Shown piece after piece: positions 61,921 to 64,000 of a stretch of DNA of 64,000 nt. Both the position numbers and the translations under genes were made by a program. Source of the stretch: Gavia stellata (lineage: Eukaryota > Chordata > Aves > Gaviiformes > Gaviidae). The notes beneath the pieces were generated by a model. It made no database searches. It saw only the letters and a program-made list of their open reading frames with translations, and was not told the DNA's origin. The stretch spans positions 14,760,687 to 14,824,686 of the forward strand of contig NC_082598.1 of the NCBI RefSeq assembly GCF_030936135.1, given 5' to 3'. The stretch's first letter is position 1. Every line of letters begins with the position of its first letter.

Positions 61921-64000
61921 TCTTCCGAGTATTAAGCTTTCAAGTTTTAATTCTGATTCCTAGCCTTAAAATTTTCATCTTAAAGTTGCTAGTGAGATAG
62001 CTCCTCAGTAGAGAGGTACCTCATATTTACCTTTCTCGTTTCCTAAGTACATCATGCCTGTGCATGGGCAGAATGCTGATGAAGTATGTTTCAGTAATTC
62101 TGACTCATCTGTAGTGCGGAGCAGAACTGTGGAACAGTGGTGTGACATCTGTAAATCAGGTGTTTGTAACCCAAATAAAAACCAGAAAACATGGTATCAC
62201 ATCTGTCCTTGACATGAGAGACTGTTCACAGAATTCATATTAGAGCTATAAAACATTGGTGTGGCAAATTGCAGTAGCATTTTAATCTAACCTTGAGTGA
62301 AAATTGTGTACAAACCAGTATCCATATAACAATAGATACTCCTATTTCTACATACTTATATCTGCTGAAACACAAGTATTTTCTATCCAGTTGTTTTGTT
62401 ATTTCCCCCCCGCAATGCAGTAGCATTTATCTACTGCAGCCAAACCTGGGCAATCTAGTTGTTACGGCAAAAGACAGAGGTAACATTGATTTCTTCACTG
62501 TGTACAGGTTGGCAAGACACAATGAAACTGCTTGCTGGACTCCGAATCTTAACACAAAGCTGCTTAGTAACTCTTATGGCTTCATCTATAAGCACAATCC
62601 CTTTCCTCCGACTGGAAGTTAACATGCTCTTATCTCAGTGTACTTAGGTGCTGGATAACTGAAATGGGCTCTCACTGCAAAGTGCTTGTGAACATAAATC
62701 TGTCAATAAATATAAAATGTGTCAGTGTGTGTTTTACCATCTTGCTTCCTAAAATTGTCTCACAGCTGGCTGGGTGCTCAGTTGTATTTATAGTCACTTA
62801 GTCATTTAAGAATGGAGACTGTGTTGCTTTCCTGAGGAACCACGAAGATAACTCCATAGTTTACAGCCCTTTCTTCTTGGAGGTCCTTTGGAGTTGACTA
62901 CTGGCTGAAACCTCAGACTCAATGCAGCAGTATATAGTGGTGGTATGTCTCAGTGCAGATGCTGTTTCCTTTTATTTCAGCCAACCTTTTTCTTTCCTCT
63001 TCTTGTGTGTCAGTGCTAAGTTTTTTGCCTGAATTTTTTTGACTTGCTTCTCAGTTCTCTCCCTGTTTGCACATTGTGTATTTTCTTTTCTGTGGATGCA
63101 TACTGTCAAAAAGCTACCTACTGCATTAAGTTGTGGATTCCTATGAGTTCGAGGCTTTGTAGGGATAGACATACTGCTTTCAGAATTGAGTAATACATTG
63201 CAGGGAGAGGTAGCCTATTACAGTAAACAGGTGAGTTAGCTAGGAGACAGGAATGGCCTGTTGTATTTTCAGTTGTCTTGTATGGCCTTGCAAAGTTCAC
63301 TCCTCTGAGTTTCTTCTTTACCCTTTGTATTACAATCCAAGCGTTTGTATGTCCATGTGAGCTTTGAGTTTGGTTGAGTCTCCTAGATCATTTTCCATTA
63401 GGGACTGGGGTAAGAGAAGGTGACCAGAAGCTTGTATCTTCCATGTTAGTGTTGGTTAGGATGGTGCATATTCATGTGTCTTACTACACAGTTGCTTAGC
63501 TCGCCCTAATCACATCCAAGTTTCTTTTCTGTTGACTAATAATAGTGACATTGCAAGAGCAAGCATTGATTTGGGCCAGTATGCTCCAAGCCCTAAATGT
63601 GTGCAGTTTTGACCTATTTTTGCCATTGCTGCTAAGGAGCATTGCTAGATACAGAAGTTTTCATAAATCTCTCTTTGAGGTGCTGGTAAGAGGATCATAC
63701 AATACGTCAATGTCATCAGGCTTTGGATGCAGATGGAAGAAATAGGAATTTTTCCTGGAAGGGTGCATGTGCGTGAAGGAGGAAGTGGGGGAGGATAATG
63801 GGAGCATGCAATTTACCTTTTCTGCAAGACAGGAGAAGGTTACTTTGCCAGGAAAAGTTGCCTACATTCTCTGTTTGAGAGAGATGACTTTGGAGGGAGC
63901 TCATGTTAAGATGTTGTCAGTGTGCCACTGTGTTACTTTTGTTTTCTTGATGGTAAAAGTTAAAGCTGTTGTGAGTAACACCTTGGTTTCTGGCTGTGAA

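Larger units (their letters stand above)
42501..64000 (+). other. STX18: STX18 intron 1 (5' part, runs off the window)
   Basis: No exon encoding the next syntaxin 18 segment (Habc helix, ISHIGKLRDF-like in human) was recognised in these 21.5 kb, so intron 1 probably extends past the window. A short diverged exon could still have been missed. The content is AT-rich unique DNA, many T tracts on the + strand, a pyrimidine-rich old retroposon-like stretch (44310-44720), an amniote repeat remnant (about 49225-49300), a GC-rich patch (45640-45800), and possible conserved blocks (55965-56075, 60060-60170, 60370-60880). Nothing else specific was seen between these. Confidence 0.7.

Noticed and set aside
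42501..64000. STX18 exon 2
   Set aside because: Looked for a segment coding the next Habc residues after REV and found none; it probably lies beyond 64000.
1..64000. CRISPR arrays, tRNA or rRNA genes, operons, phage or integrase genes
   Set aside because: No regularly spaced repeats, cloverleaf-type genes, or dense coding; the window is vertebrate nuclear DNA.

Overview
The window looks like vertebrate nuclear DNA, most likely avian. It is AT-rich and almost gene-free. Its clearest transposons are CR1 LINEs ending in the octamer-type 3' tail typical of bird CR1, and it also carries decayed MIR-like and other amniote repeats. There are no bacterial-style gene arrays, rRNA, tRNA or CRISPR. The species cannot be fixed from the sequence; a crocodilian or turtle is less likely but not excluded.

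Only one protein-coding exon is recognised. It is exon 1 of STX18 (syntaxin 18, the ER Qa-SNARE), on the + strand at 42339-42500, inside a strong CpG island (about 41935-42960). It ends at a consensus GTGAGT donor. From there to 64000 the window appears to be STX18 intron 1, with no second exon recognised. Positions 1-41934 are the region upstream of STX18. In mammals this side of STX18 is a gene desert that carries the divergent lncRNA STX18-AS1 and leads to the homeobox gene MSX1, so the same arrangement is a reasonable inference here.

Layout: 1-11977 is non-coding, with a possible small spliced exon at 6420-6482 and a pyrimidine-rich block near 9.6-10.3 kb. Two CR1 elements abut at 11978-12848. 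From 12849 to 41934 the region is non-coding with old MIR/CR1/amniote repeat remnants, a perfect 53-bp direct repeat (15811 and 17770), candidate regulatory blocks (20.7-21.1, 21.69-21.9 and 26.96-27.42 kb) and a candidate exon at 33642-33773. The STX18 promoter and exon 1 follow, then a long intron with many T tracts, old repeats and two or three blocks resembling conserved non-coding DNA.

No new multi-gene system is visible. The most unusual items are an orphan CpG-dense patch next to a duplicated TALE/homeodomain-like module (26.96-27.42 kb), the 53-bp perfect repeat with sharp edges, and the candidate exons with good splice signals. All calls come from reading the sequence; no database search or alignment was run.
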